Of a stretch of DNA of 64,000 bases, positions 1 to 8,398 are shown one piece after another. The notes under the pieces are model-generated. The model was given only the letters and a program-made list of their open reading frames with translations. It had not been told where the DNA came from and did no database searches. This DNA comes from DSSM01 sp964484125 (GTDB lineage: Bacteria; Bacteroidota; Ignavibacteria; Tepidaquicellales; Tepidaquicellaceae). The stretch is from contig CAZAEK010000002.1 in assembly GCA_964484125.1 (NCBI GenBank), positions 124,001 to 188,000 of the forward strand, given 5' to 3'. A program made the position numbers and the translations under genes. The first letter of the stretch is position 1; every line of letters starts with the position of its first letter.

Positions 1-1496
1 TAAATCCCTCTCTTGCTTCAGATAATGATATCAGAGAGAGGTTTATTAACGAAGCTAAAGCATTATCAGGTTTATTGCATCCAAATATTGTTACTCTATT
101 TGATTTTTCTGAGTTTGAAAATAGTTTCTGTATTATAATGGAATATGTAAAGGGAACGTCATTAGATGTTATTATAAGAAAGATACAGGGTACTATACCT
201 GAGCATAGAGCTATAAAACTGATGGACAAAATATTAAATGCTTTCAGCTATGCTCATTCCAAAGGTATTATCCACAGAGATATAAAACCATCAAACATTA
301 TTATACAGGATAATGATGAGCCAAAGATTCTTGATTTCGGAATTGCTAAAATTATAAGAGGTGATATTAATTTAACAAAAGCCGGAACAGCAGCTGGTTC
401 AGTACAATATATGAGTCCAGAGCAGATACTTGGAAATCCAACAGATTTCAGAACTGATATTTATTCTCTTGGAATAACGATGTATGAAATGCTTACAGGC
501 AAGCAACCATTTACATCTGTTTCAACAAGTGAATACATTATTCAGGATAAAATAACTAAAGATCCTGTCCCTTCGGTAAGAAAAACAAATCCGGAAATAT
601 CTGAACGGATTGATAAGATAATAACAAAAGCTACTTCTAAGAATCCTGATGAAAGATTTCAGAGTTGTGAAGAATTTCGAAATGCTTTACTTAATATTAA
701 TCAGGATTCAGGTGAATATACAAAAACTTCTGTTAGCAGCAATATTGACGATTCTACTAAAACAATTGTAAATGTACCCCCACCTACTCCGCTTCCACCC
801 CCACCTACTCCTCCTCCATATCAGCAAACTTCACAGCCACAGTATAATCCTCCTCCAGGAAATATTACGCAGGGACAATACAAATCATCTGATTTACCAA
901 CATATTCAGGTACAGGGAGCTATTACCAGAATTATAATAAATCTAAAAGCGGTAAAAGTGGCTGGGTTATAGGAATATTTGTAGTGGGGTTTTTGATTAT
1001 TGCTTTAGTTGCCGGAATTAGCTTGCTTTTTTACAACTTTTCGGATGAATTAAAAGAAGATAAAAAGCCAAAAATAGAAAGAACTGAAAAGCAGAAAGAA
1101 AATACAGATGAAAAAAGAAATAACACAGACGAGTTTTCAGATGTAGAATTATTATATTTTTGTGAAAAATACGATCCGGAAACAGGTGAGATTGGAATAA
1201 GTGATAGATTTACTACGGGTTGGCTAACAGTTATGCTAGATATGAGAAAATCAGGTAAAACAATAGGAGTAAGAGATGTTGAAATAAGAATTTCCAAAAT
1301 AAGAGATGCTAGCGGTAAAAAGGTCTCTGAAAAAATTTTAAAAACAATTAAGTTTTCTGTAGAACCGGATTACGACTATATTTATTTTACAGATGAAAAA
1401 AACCTGAAATTTGATACTCCCGGTACATATAAAGTTACATTGATGGATAAAAAGGGTAATCTTATAGCAAAAGGTGAGGTTGAGATTGTTCCTTAA
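1..1496 (+). CDS. Membrane-anchored Ser/Thr protein kinase, 5' end cut by window
   Basis: Hanks-type protein kinase expected to phosphorylate Ser/Thr on cytoplasmic targets. The reading frame is open from base 3 to the stop at 1494-1496, so the gene starts upstream; the codon at 75 is an internal TTG, not the start. The visible part begins just before the C-helix (ERFINEAKAL), then shows the catalytic loop HRDIKPSN at 273-296, DFG at 333-341 and an SPEQ version of the APE motif. The ATP-binding glycine loop and catalytic Lys lie outside the window. After the kinase comes a Pro-rich linker (about 775-870), one membrane segment (about 957-1040), a charged stretch and a C-terminal domain of about 110 residues on the outside that may be Ig-like. 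No PASTA repeats are present, so the sensed signal is unknown. Kinase call is firm; outer-domain role is unknown. Confidence 0.93.
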   Translation, partial: NPSLASDNDIRERFINEAKALSGLLHPNIVTLFDFSEFENSFCIIMEYVKGTSLDVIIRKIQGTIPEHRAIKLMDKILNAFSYAHSKGIIHRDIKPSNIIIQDNDEPKILDFGIAKIIRGDINLTKAGTAAGSVQYMSPEQILGNPTDFRTDIYSLGITMYEMLTGKQPFTSVSTSEYIIQDKITKDPVPSVRKTNPEISERIDKIITKATSKNPDERFQSCEEFRNALLNINQDSGEYTKTSVSSNIDDSTKTIVNVPPPTPLPPPPTPPPYQQTSQPQYNPPPGNITQGQYKSSDLPTYSGTGSYYQNYNKSKSGKSGWVIGIFVVGFLIIALVAGISLLFYNFSDELKEDKKPKIERTEKQKENTDEKRNNTDEFSDVELLYFCEKYDPETGEIGISDRFTTGWLTVMLDMRKSGKTIGVRDVEIRISKIRDASGKKVSEKILKTIKFSVEPDYDYIYFTDEKNLKFDTPGTYKVTLMDKKGNLIAKGEVEIVP

Positions 1497-1527
1497 ATAA
1501 ATATGGTAAATTTTTCTCTTGCTTTTT

Positions 1528-1544
1528 ATGGATATAATACCCAT
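1528..1544. promoter_or_regulatory. Candidate LexA operator overlapping the lexA promoter
   Basis: A 17-bp near-palindrome, ATGGATATAATACCCAT, sits only 8 bp before the lexA ATG. The two arms match at 14 of 17 positions when the sequence is compared with its own reverse complement. It contains TATAAT (1533-1538), a good -10 hexamer, which would put transcription start around 1545 and give an almost leaderless mRNA. LexA is commonly autoregulated, so a repressor site covering the -10 is a reasonable inference. No good -35 was seen. Confidence 0.5.
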
Positions 1545-1552
1545 ATTTTATT

Positions 1553-2191
1553 ATGGATAATTTAACAAAAAAACAGAAAAAAATTCTCGAGTTTATCGAG
1601 AAATATACAAAGGATAATTCTTATCCACCCACCCTGAAAGACATTGCTCAGAAATTTCAACTGACAATTGGTACTATTCAGGATCATGTTTTTGCCTTAC
1701 AAAAAAAAGGTTACCTTGAACGGAAAAAAGATAAGGCAAGGGGATTTAAGGTAATTAAATCATCAGATGGTGCTGATAAACCTCCTGCGAATGAATTAGG
1801 TATGATTCCATTATATGGAAAAGTTGCAGCAGGTGAACCGATTTTTGCAAATGATAATATCAATGGATACGTTGTATTTGAGAAAAATGAAAAAGGGCAT
1901 AAAATACATTTTGCACTTGAAGTTACAGGCGAAAGTATGATTGATTCAGGTATCTATGATGGAGATATTGTCATCGTGAGAAAACAGGATCAGGCAGAAG
2001 ACGGAGATATAGTAATTGCTCTGTTAGATGATGAAGCTACAGTAAAAAAGTTAAGGAAAAACAGTATAAAGGCATATCTTGAGGCATCAAATTCAAGATA
2101 TAAAGCTATAATAGACAGACCATTTAAGATTATAGGAAAAGTTATAGAACTTCGACGTAAATATGATTTATTAAAAAAATCTGTAATTTAA
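1553..2191 (+). CDS. lexA: LexA repressor (SOS response)
   Basis: Transcriptional repressor that cleaves itself when stimulated by RecA filaments, derepressing DNA-repair genes. At 212 residues it has normal LexA length. Residues 1-65 form the winged helix-turn-helix, with the usual opening (LTKKQKKILEFIEKY...SYPPTLKDIA). The S24 peptidase half carries the Ala-Gly cleavage site in VAAGEP, the catalytic Ser in TGESMID and the catalytic Lys in ATVKKL. The ATG at 1553 fits the family N-terminus exactly. A palindrome immediately upstream is a likely operator. The gene converges on purB with one base between the stops and no visible terminator. Confidence 0.96.
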   Translation: MDNLTKKQKKILEFIEKYTKDNSYPPTLKDIAQKFQLTIGTIQDHVFALQKKGYLERKKDKARGFKVIKSSDGADKPPANELGMIPLYGKVAAGEPIFANDNINGYVVFEKNEKGHKIHFALEVTGESMIDSGIYDGDIVIVRKQDQAEDGDIVIALLDDEATVKKLRKNSIKAYLEASNSRYKAIIDRPFKIIGKVIELRRKYDLLKKSVI

Positions 2192-2192
2192 T

Positions 2193-3485
2193 TTACAGTT
2201 TAAGACGTCTGAAAATGAAATCAATTTTCTTTCCGGATTTAGAGTAATCAAATATTTCTTTATAATCTGATTCTGATAAATATTTTTTCAGTTTTATATC
2301 GTTTATTACACTCTCTTTAAAATTTGTTTTTTCATTCCAGCATTTCATAGCAATTGTCTGAACAATCTTATATGCTTCTTCTCTCTTCATCTTTTTTTCA
2401 ATAAGTTTGAGTAAAAGATTTTGCGAGAATATTAAACCTCCGGTTAGCTCTAAATTACGCTTTATATTAACTTCATTAACTACTAAGTTTTTAATTAAGT
2501 TACAAAATTTACCTAAAATGTAATCTAACAAGATAGTTGAGTCGGGCATAATTATCCTTTCTACAGACGAGTGTGAAATATCCCTTTCATGCCATAGTGG
2601 AATATTTTCCATAGCAGCAATTGTATTGCCTCTTATTATTCTTGCCAAACCGGAAAGTTGTTCGGAAGTAATTGGATTTTTCTTATGAGGCATTGCTGAG
2701 GATCCCTTTTGTCCTTTTGAGAAAAATTCTTCCACCTCTAATACTTCTGTTTTCTGGAGATGCCTTATTTCAGTAGAATATTTTTCTATACAGGATGCAA
2801 TTATTGCCAAAGTAGCAATGAATTCAGCATGTCTGTCTCTTTGTAAAATCTGTGTAGCAATGTTAGTTGGTTTAAGATTAAGCTTTTTACATACATATTT
2901 TTCTACTTCAGGCGATATATGTTCATAAGTACCAACTGCCCCGGATATTTGTCCGACTGAAATTATATCAATAGCTCTTTTCATCCTATCTATATTTCTG
3001 TTAGTTTCATCATACCATAAAGCAAATTTTAATCCAAGTGTTACGGGTTCTGCATGAACTCCATGTGTTCTCCCAATCTGGTAGAGATATTTATATTTAA
3101 TTGCTTTAGATTTAAGGATGTTACGAAGTTCAGTTAATCTTTTAAGTATTAATTCACCGGCTTGTTTCATTTGTACTGATAATGCTGTATCTAATACGTC
3201 TGAGCTTGTCATTCCCATGTGTATGAATCTTGAATCAGGACCAACATATTCAGCAACATTTGTTAAAAATGCGATAACGTCATGTTTTACAGTTTCTTCT
3301 ATCTTTAAAATTCTTTTTGTATTAAAATTAGCTTTTCTTTTAATTGTATCAAGTGAGTTTTTAGGAATTAATCCCAGTTTATGTTGTGCCTCACAGGCAA
3401 GAATTTCTATTTCAAGCCAGATTTTAAACTTGTTTTCATCTGTCCATATTTCGGAAGATTCTTTTGGAGAATATCTTGGAATCAT
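2193..3485 (-). CDS. purB: Adenylosuccinate lyase
   Basis: Catalyses two fumarate-releasing steps of purine synthesis: SAICAR to AICAR and adenylosuccinate to AMP. The 430-residue product is of the short bacterial type. The fumarase/aspartase superfamily signature GSSAMPHKKNP is intact and contains the flexible catalytic Ser loop; the TSSDVLDTALS and GRTHGVHAEP motifs are also present, the latter with the general-acid His. It starts with ATG. It stands alone between lexA (convergent) and the patatin gene on the same strand 50 bp upstream, so co-transcription with the patatin operon is possible. The other AMP-branch gene, purA, lies far away at 48168. Confidence 0.97.
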   Translation of the reverse strand: MIPRYSPKESSEIWTDENKFKIWLEIEILACEAQHKLGLIPKNSLDTIKRKANFNTKRILKIEETVKHDVIAFLTNVAEYVGPDSRFIHMGMTSSDVLDTALSVQMKQAGELILKRLTELRNILKSKAIKYKYLYQIGRTHGVHAEPVTLGLKFALWYDETNRNIDRMKRAIDIISVGQISGAVGTYEHISPEVEKYVCKKLNLKPTNIATQILQRDRHAEFIATLAIIASCIEKYSTEIRHLQKTEVLEVEEFFSKGQKGSSAMPHKKNPITSEQLSGLARIIRGNTIAAMENIPLWHERDISHSSVERIIMPDSTILLDYILGKFCNLIKNLVVNEVNIKRNLELTGGLIFSQNLLLKLIEKKMKREEAYKIVQTIAMKCWNEKTNFKESVINDIKLKKYLSESDYKEIFDYSKSGKKIDFIFRRLKL

Positions 3486-3534
3486 AATTATGCTTTTTTA
3501 ATTAAATATAATTTTAAATTGTTTATTTAATTTT

Positions 3535-6288
3535 TTAGAAATCATAGCCAATAGAAAAATAAAATGCTAAAGGTCCGAAGACAAAAGTGTCATCTGAAAT
3601 TCCTTTGTTGATTATAAAACTTTTCCCGGCAGAGAAACTTGCTTTCCCAATTGGTGTATTGAAACCGGCAGATAAACCAATTCCATGTCTTAAATCTTTA
3701 AATCTTATATCTTCAGCATTTTCCCAAATTCTTCCGAGGTCATATCTTAGAGATAAATAAGTATCAAAAAAAATCCTGAAAGGCATTTTATATCTGTATT
3801 CAACTGAAGCAAGAAGTATTTGTCTTCCAACCAACTGGTCTTCAAACATTCCATAAAACAGATTTTCTCCACCAAGCCGGAATTGTTCCTGAAGAGGGGT
3901 TGTTTTATCTGCAAATCCAAAAATAAATCTTGGTTTAATATTTACATTATTACTCAATCCTATATACTGCTCATAATCAATTAACATCTTAGTAAATGCC
4001 TGTTCTTTTGTATGAAAATTCTGAGCTGTTTCATAATAATAATTGAGGTTAATACCTTTTTTAGGAAAAGGAAATTCATCCTGAGAGTCAATCCTGCCGC
4101 CAAACTTTAGTTTTAACAGTTGTGTAGAACTGTTTTCTAATTGAATTCCTGATACTTCCCTTATATTTAATTCTTCAAGAGAGATTTGACCGAATATAGT
4201 TCCGATTCGCTCAATCTGAGTACCAAGTAAAAAATTAGCACCATATCGAATATCCCTATAAGTGCCTGTTTCATTTACTTCGAATATTTTTTTATCGAGG
4301 TCTATAATTTCTGAATAAGTTTTGATATCCCTGAATTTATAAAAAGCTGAAAGAGAATAAGTAAAATATGTATCAAAAAAGCGATTTGATTTTGTTTCTA
4401 TACGCACTTCAGCATTTTTTAAACCGCCGCTCATTGTTATACCAGCTTCGCTACCTGTACCGAACATGTTTTCATTTCTTACATCTACAAAAAACTGCAA
4501 ATTCCTCTCATTATCGGCTCTAATAGAAAGTCTTAGATTTCTTGATGACTTTTCGACAAGGTCAATATATAATAAAGATCTCCATGATTCCGGATTCACT
4601 TCAAGATTTAAGCTAACCTGCTTAAATAAATTAGAGCTGTATATATTCTGCAGAGATGATTGAAGTTCTTCTATTTGCAGGGGAAAGTTTTTTCGGAAAT
4701 TAGTTTCACGAAGAATGATTTCTGGTTTGGTTTTACTGTTCCCTTGTATTAATATTGAATCTAATATACCGGAGTTAACATTTATTATTAATGTACCAGA
4801 AGAATAATTGTATCTGAATTCTGTAATATTCTGCAACGATTTCCCGTTATTTCGGAAAGACCACAATAAATCGTTGTAAAGTTTATATAAAGTTTTTGAA
4901 TTAAAATATTTATCACTGTTCTCAACCCAGAATTTTCTGAAAATTTTCATAGCTTCACCATTTAAACCGGTAACAGAATATGTTTCTAATTTTGGATTCA
5001 GTTCAGCTTTATAAATTAAATACAGATTGCCGGTTGTCCTATTAATTTCAGCTTTTACATAGGCATAATTTCCTGTTTCATAGATTTGCTTCAATATTTT
5101 TTCAATTTCAGTAAAACGAACGAAATTCTGATTTTGTTTATCATAAATTGTTTTTTTTAAGGAATCACTGAGATTTGGAATTTCGAACTGAATTTCAGGA
5201 TTAATAATAAAATTGTTAAAATCCGGAGAGGCGAGTGATTCTAATGAATCTAATGAATTTCTGATAATTTCTAAGTTTGAAATAGCTTCCTGATAACCTT
5301 TACTAATCAGACTGTCAAAGTTTGTAAATTCGGCTGCATTATGATGCTTTATATTTGGTGTTATTACAAAATTAGCTTTTTTTAATTGCAATTCATTTAA
5401 TTTTGCCATTGTAATTGATATCACCTGGTCAGCTGTATTTACAGGGCTTTCTTTTATTTCCTCAACTGTTTTCAGAGGGCTTGTTGAATTGACTGCTACA
5501 ACGTAATCAGCCCCGATATCCTTGGCGACATCAACAGGAATATTTGCAGTTAACCCTCCATCAACATAATTGCTGTCATTAATAACAGTCGGGGAATATA
5601 GTAATGGAAAAGTAAAAGAAGCTTTAATACACTCTGAAATGTTACCTTCACGGAAAACAGTTTTCTCGCCTCTGTCAAAATTTGTTGCAACTACTGCAAA
5701 TGGAATTTTGAGTGAATTAAAATTTCTGAATGGTTTAAATCTTGCATTTAAAAATAGCAAATTAATTTTTTCAGTCAACTTTTGTCCAGAAGATATAGAA
5801 GTTGGTATTACTGGCCTGAATCCATCAAGGGACAGAGTTACAAGACTCTTGTCATAAGTCTTTTTCTGTTCTATAAATAAAAATTCTCTTTGATTTTTAT
5901 CTGATAGGGAAATAAGGTTGTTCCAATCAATTGCCCTGTTAAGACTATCCAATTCATTTGCGTTATAACCGGATGCGTATAAGCCGCCGATTATACCTCC
6001 TATACTTGTTCCGACAATATAATCAATTTGAATTGATTTTTCTTCAAATGCTTTTAATACACCTATTTGGGCAAAACCCCTTGCACCGCCACCGCTTAAA
6101 ACTAATCCTAATTTAACCCTGTTTGTTTTCTTAGGGAAAACATTATATTTATTTGTATCGAGATATGGTGATAGATTATTATAATTCAATACTATTTCTG
6201 ATTTCGATGAATCAGTAATAGATTGCGAAAACAGATAAACCTGAGGTGAAAAAAGTAAAAAATAAATTATTATATGTAAGATCTTCAT
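3535..6288 (-). CDS. Outer-membrane patatin-like phospholipase with POTRA and beta-barrel domains
   Basis: Predicted lipid acyl hydrolase anchored in the outer membrane. A signal peptide (about residues 1-22) is followed by a patatin domain with the oxyanion loop GGGARGF, nucleophile elbow GTSIGG and catalytic-dyad Asp in DGGLTANIP. A POTRA-like stretch follows (about 500-580) and then a long Omp85/BamA-like barrel of about 320 residues ending in an aromatic residue (IGYDF), the usual barrel C-terminus. This resembles PlpD/FplA-type (type Vd) proteins and the Bacteroidota outer-membrane patatin family. Length 917. It overlaps the upstream symporter gene by an ATGA, so translation is probably coupled. 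Physiological substrate is unknown. Confidence 0.93.
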   Translation of the reverse strand: MKILHIIIYFLLFSPQVYLFSQSITDSSKSEIVLNYNNLSPYLDTNKYNVFPKKTNRVKLGLVLSGGGARGFAQIGVLKAFEEKSIQIDYIVGTSIGGIIGGLYASGYNANELDSLNRAIDWNNLISLSDKNQREFLFIEQKKTYDKSLVTLSLDGFRPVIPTSISSGQKLTEKINLLFLNARFKPFRNFNSLKIPFAVVATNFDRGEKTVFREGNISECIKASFTFPLLYSPTVINDSNYVDGGLTANIPVDVAKDIGADYVVAVNSTSPLKTVEEIKESPVNTADQVISITMAKLNELQLKKANFVITPNIKHHNAAEFTNFDSLISKGYQEAISNLEIIRNSLDSLESLASPDFNNFIINPEIQFEIPNLSDSLKKTIYDKQNQNFVRFTEIEKILKQIYETGNYAYVKAEINRTTGNLYLIYKAELNPKLETYSVTGLNGEAMKIFRKFWVENSDKYFNSKTLYKLYNDLLWSFRNNGKSLQNITEFRYNYSSGTLIINVNSGILDSILIQGNSKTKPEIILRETNFRKNFPLQIEELQSSLQNIYSSNLFKQVSLNLEVNPESWRSLLYIDLVEKSSRNLRLSIRADNERNLQFFVDVRNENMFGTGSEAGITMSGGLKNAEVRIETKSNRFFDTYFTYSLSAFYKFRDIKTYSEIIDLDKKIFEVNETGTYRDIRYGANFLLGTQIERIGTIFGQISLEELNIREVSGIQLENSSTQLLKLKFGGRIDSQDEFPFPKKGINLNYYYETAQNFHTKEQAFTKMLIDYEQYIGLSNNVNIKPRFIFGFADKTTPLQEQFRLGGENLFYGMFEDQLVGRQILLASVEYRYKMPFRIFFDTYLSLRYDLGRIWENAEDIRFKDLRHGIGLSAGFNTPIGKASFSAGKSFIINKGISDDTFVFGPLAFYFSIGYDF

Positions 6289-7739
6289 TTCTTATAAAAT
6301 TTATTGGCAAGACCTATCAAATAAACGGAAAAACCTGTAATCATACCGGGATAAATCGGCTCTATACCGGCAATATACTGCGGTATTCCATCTAACTCTC
6401 TAATATTTCCATATATTAAGGAAAATAGAGAAATACTGAAAGATAATAACATTGAAGTAAAAATGAAATAATTTTTTACCTTGAACTTTTCGCTATATGA
6501 TGAAATTACGCTTATAAGCAAAGCAGGAATTGTAACGGAACCCACTGTGTACCAGATTTGAACTACAGATGGAATTAAAACAGGTAGAAAAAGGGCAATA
6601 AATCCTGTAATAAAAATCCCTAATTTTGATAAACTATTTTTTCTATCATTGAAATTTTTCAGCTTTGGTAATATATCGTTTCCGAAAGTTAATGCTGAGA
6701 TAAAAAGATTTGAGGTTAATGTTGACATTACAGTAGATATTAATCCCAAAAAGAAAAATCCCTTTGCTAATGGTGGTAAAATCATATTTGCTAATAACGG
6801 ATATGACATAACCGGATTTTCTATTTCTTTTATATAAAAAAAAGCATACAAACCGGCAAGGGTTGTCATAAAATCAAAAATAAACCAGAAAATAAGAGAA
6901 ATCAGAATTCCTTTTTTAGCTGTTTCAGGTGATTCAGCCGCATAACATCTTTGGTGAAAAGTTGGGTCAACTAATGCCCATGAACCAATTATAAACCATA
7001 CAATTAAATATTGTACACTATGATTTCCTGTGATGTTCAGATGATCCTGAGGCAGATTATTCAATAATATTTCAGGACTTCCAATTTTTATTAAGCAAAA
7101 TGGAATAATGATTGCAAAACCTGCAAACATCATTAAAAATTCTAATATATTTATATTAACGTTAGATTTAAAACCTCCACGATATAGAGCAAAAGAAGCA
7201 AGTGAGAGTATTAAAAACATAATAAACCACAATTCCCACCCTGTAAAAAGCTGTATAATAACTCCAAGCATATAAAGATAAGGTGCAGGTGTCGTTAGTA
7301 ATAAAATAAGAATTGCTCCGAGAATGCTTACTTTTTTACCATAACTGCTATATAATTTTTCAGGTATTGAAATGAGTTCTGTTTTTCTGATTTTTGGCGC
7401 AAGGAAAAAAGCAAACAGGAAAATAAATAAATAATAAGGAAAAGCATTTAAAAACCAACTTGATATTCCATATCTGTATGTAAATTCACCAACTCCGAGA
7501 ATTCCCCCGTAGAATGAAGATACAAGTGTAGCAACAAAAGCGGGTAATGTGATTTTTCTTGAAGCAATTAAATAATCAATTTTTGAATTAACAGAATTTC
7601 CTGATATATATCCGATATAAGAAACTAAAGCAAAATAAAGTAAAATAATTAAAAAATCTGCAATGTGAAAATTTATTATCAAAGTTCTATCTAAAAAAAT
7701 GTTTTTTAAATAATAATAAATCTCCCGAATTAAATTCAA
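6285..7739 (-). CDS. Sodium/solute symporter (SSS family)
   Basis: Predicted inner-membrane symporter of the SSS family, about 13 membrane segments across 484 residues. N-terminal family features are visible (LLYFALVSYIGYISG, then DYLIASRKITLPAFVATL). The substrate cannot be read from sequence. The ATG at 7739 overlaps the end of the upstream thiamine pyrophosphokinase by 53 bp and adds a 19-residue leader ahead of the first membrane helix. An in-frame TTG at 7682 lies just past that gene's stop and gives a more typical N-terminus (MIINFHIADFLI), so it may be the real start. It ends in an ATGA overlap with the patatin gene. Association with the TPK gene might suggest thiamine uptake, but that is speculation. 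Confidence 0.88.
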   Translation of the reverse strand: MNLIREIYYYLKNIFLDRTLIINFHIADFLIILLYFALVSYIGYISGNSVNSKIDYLIASRKITLPAFVATLVSSFYGGILGVGEFTYRYGISSWFLNAFPYYLFIFLFAFFLAPKIRKTELISIPEKLYSSYGKKVSILGAILILLLTTPAPYLYMLGVIIQLFTGWELWFIMFLILSLASFALYRGGFKSNVNINILEFLMMFAGFAIIIPFCLIKIGSPEILLNNLPQDHLNITGNHSVQYLIVWFIIGSWALVDPTFHQRCYAAESPETAKKGILISLIFWFIFDFMTTLAGLYAFFYIKEIENPVMSYPLLANMILPPLAKGFFFLGLISTVMSTLTSNLFISALTFGNDILPKLKNFNDRKNSLSKLGIFITGFIALFLPVLIPSVVQIWYTVGSVTIPALLISVISSYSEKFKVKNYFIFTSMLLSFSISLFSLIYGNIRELDGIPQYIAGIEPIYPGMITGFSVYLIGLANKFYKK

Positions 7740-8328
7740 TACTTACTTTTTTCGCTGATGAGACATTTAAAGTCCCTTCCCGAACTCCAAGTTCAAGATC
7801 TTCGTAATTAAGTTTGTATTTCAAGCCGGTCGTTTTGACTTTTTCTGCTAATGGAAAAGGTAATAATGATACAGTATGATTTTTTCTGTAATCAAATTTT
7901 ATTTTTCCTGTAATAAATTCAATCTCAAAAGTGGTGTCTATAAATAATAGCTTAATTCTATCGTAGTATCTTTTGGCAACACTGAAATTATTAAAAGTGT
8001 GATCCGGTCTTTCACTGATTGCGCCAAATATTATAAAATCAGAAAAACCTTCTGATATTCCATAGTTAAGGGATTTCTCAAAATCTGTAGTTTCCTGCTC
8101 GGAAATTTTCAATATTTCTATCCCTTTGTTTTTGTAATAATTGCTAACGTCTTTTGTAATTGAATCTAAATCTCCTAATATAATATCAGGTGAAATATTT
8201 GTTTTAATCAGACTGTTTGCAGCACCGTCAGCACAAATTTTGTAAAATTGACTGACTTTGTATTTTGACATCAATTTTTCTTCGGGTAACTTGCCATTTA
8301 AAAAAATAATTGCTCTGCGATTTTCCAT
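7687..8328 (-). CDS. thiN: Thiamine pyrophosphokinase
   Basis: Transfers pyrophosphate from ATP to thiamine to form the cofactor TPP in the cytoplasm. The 213-residue product has the family pattern: an N-terminal half with CADGAAN and the acidic motif DIILGDLDSI, the TDFEKSL motif, and a C-terminal thiamine-binding part with SLLPF and a TTGLKY stretch. Length is normal for the bacterial enzyme. It is the first gene of a leftward operon with the symporter and patatin genes, divergent from the BatA-like gene across 70 bp. No thiamine riboswitch was recognised in that 70-bp gap, which is too short for one. Confidence 0.9.
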   Translation of the reverse strand: MENRRAIIFLNGKLPEEKLMSKYKVSQFYKICADGAANSLIKTNISPDIILGDLDSITKDVSNYYKNKGIEILKISEQETTDFEKSLNYGISEGFSDFIIFGAISERPDHTFNNFSVAKRYYDRIKLLFIDTTFEIEFITGKIKFDYRKNHTVSLLPFPLAEKVKTTGLKYKLNYEDLELGVREGTLNVSSAKKVSIEFNSGDLLLFKKHFFR

Positions 8329-8398
8329 TGTATTTGTTTTACATTAAAATAATTTTATAATATTGCAAAAACAATAATAAATAAATATTGATTAATTA

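Noticed and set aside
772..972. His/Leu-rich ORF in the kinase Pro-rich linker
   Set aside because: Frame-shifted reading of CCx repeats, not a gene.
8329..8398. Thiamine riboswitch before the thiamine pyrophosphokinase gene
   Set aside because: The gap is only 70 bp, too short, and lacks the conserved core.
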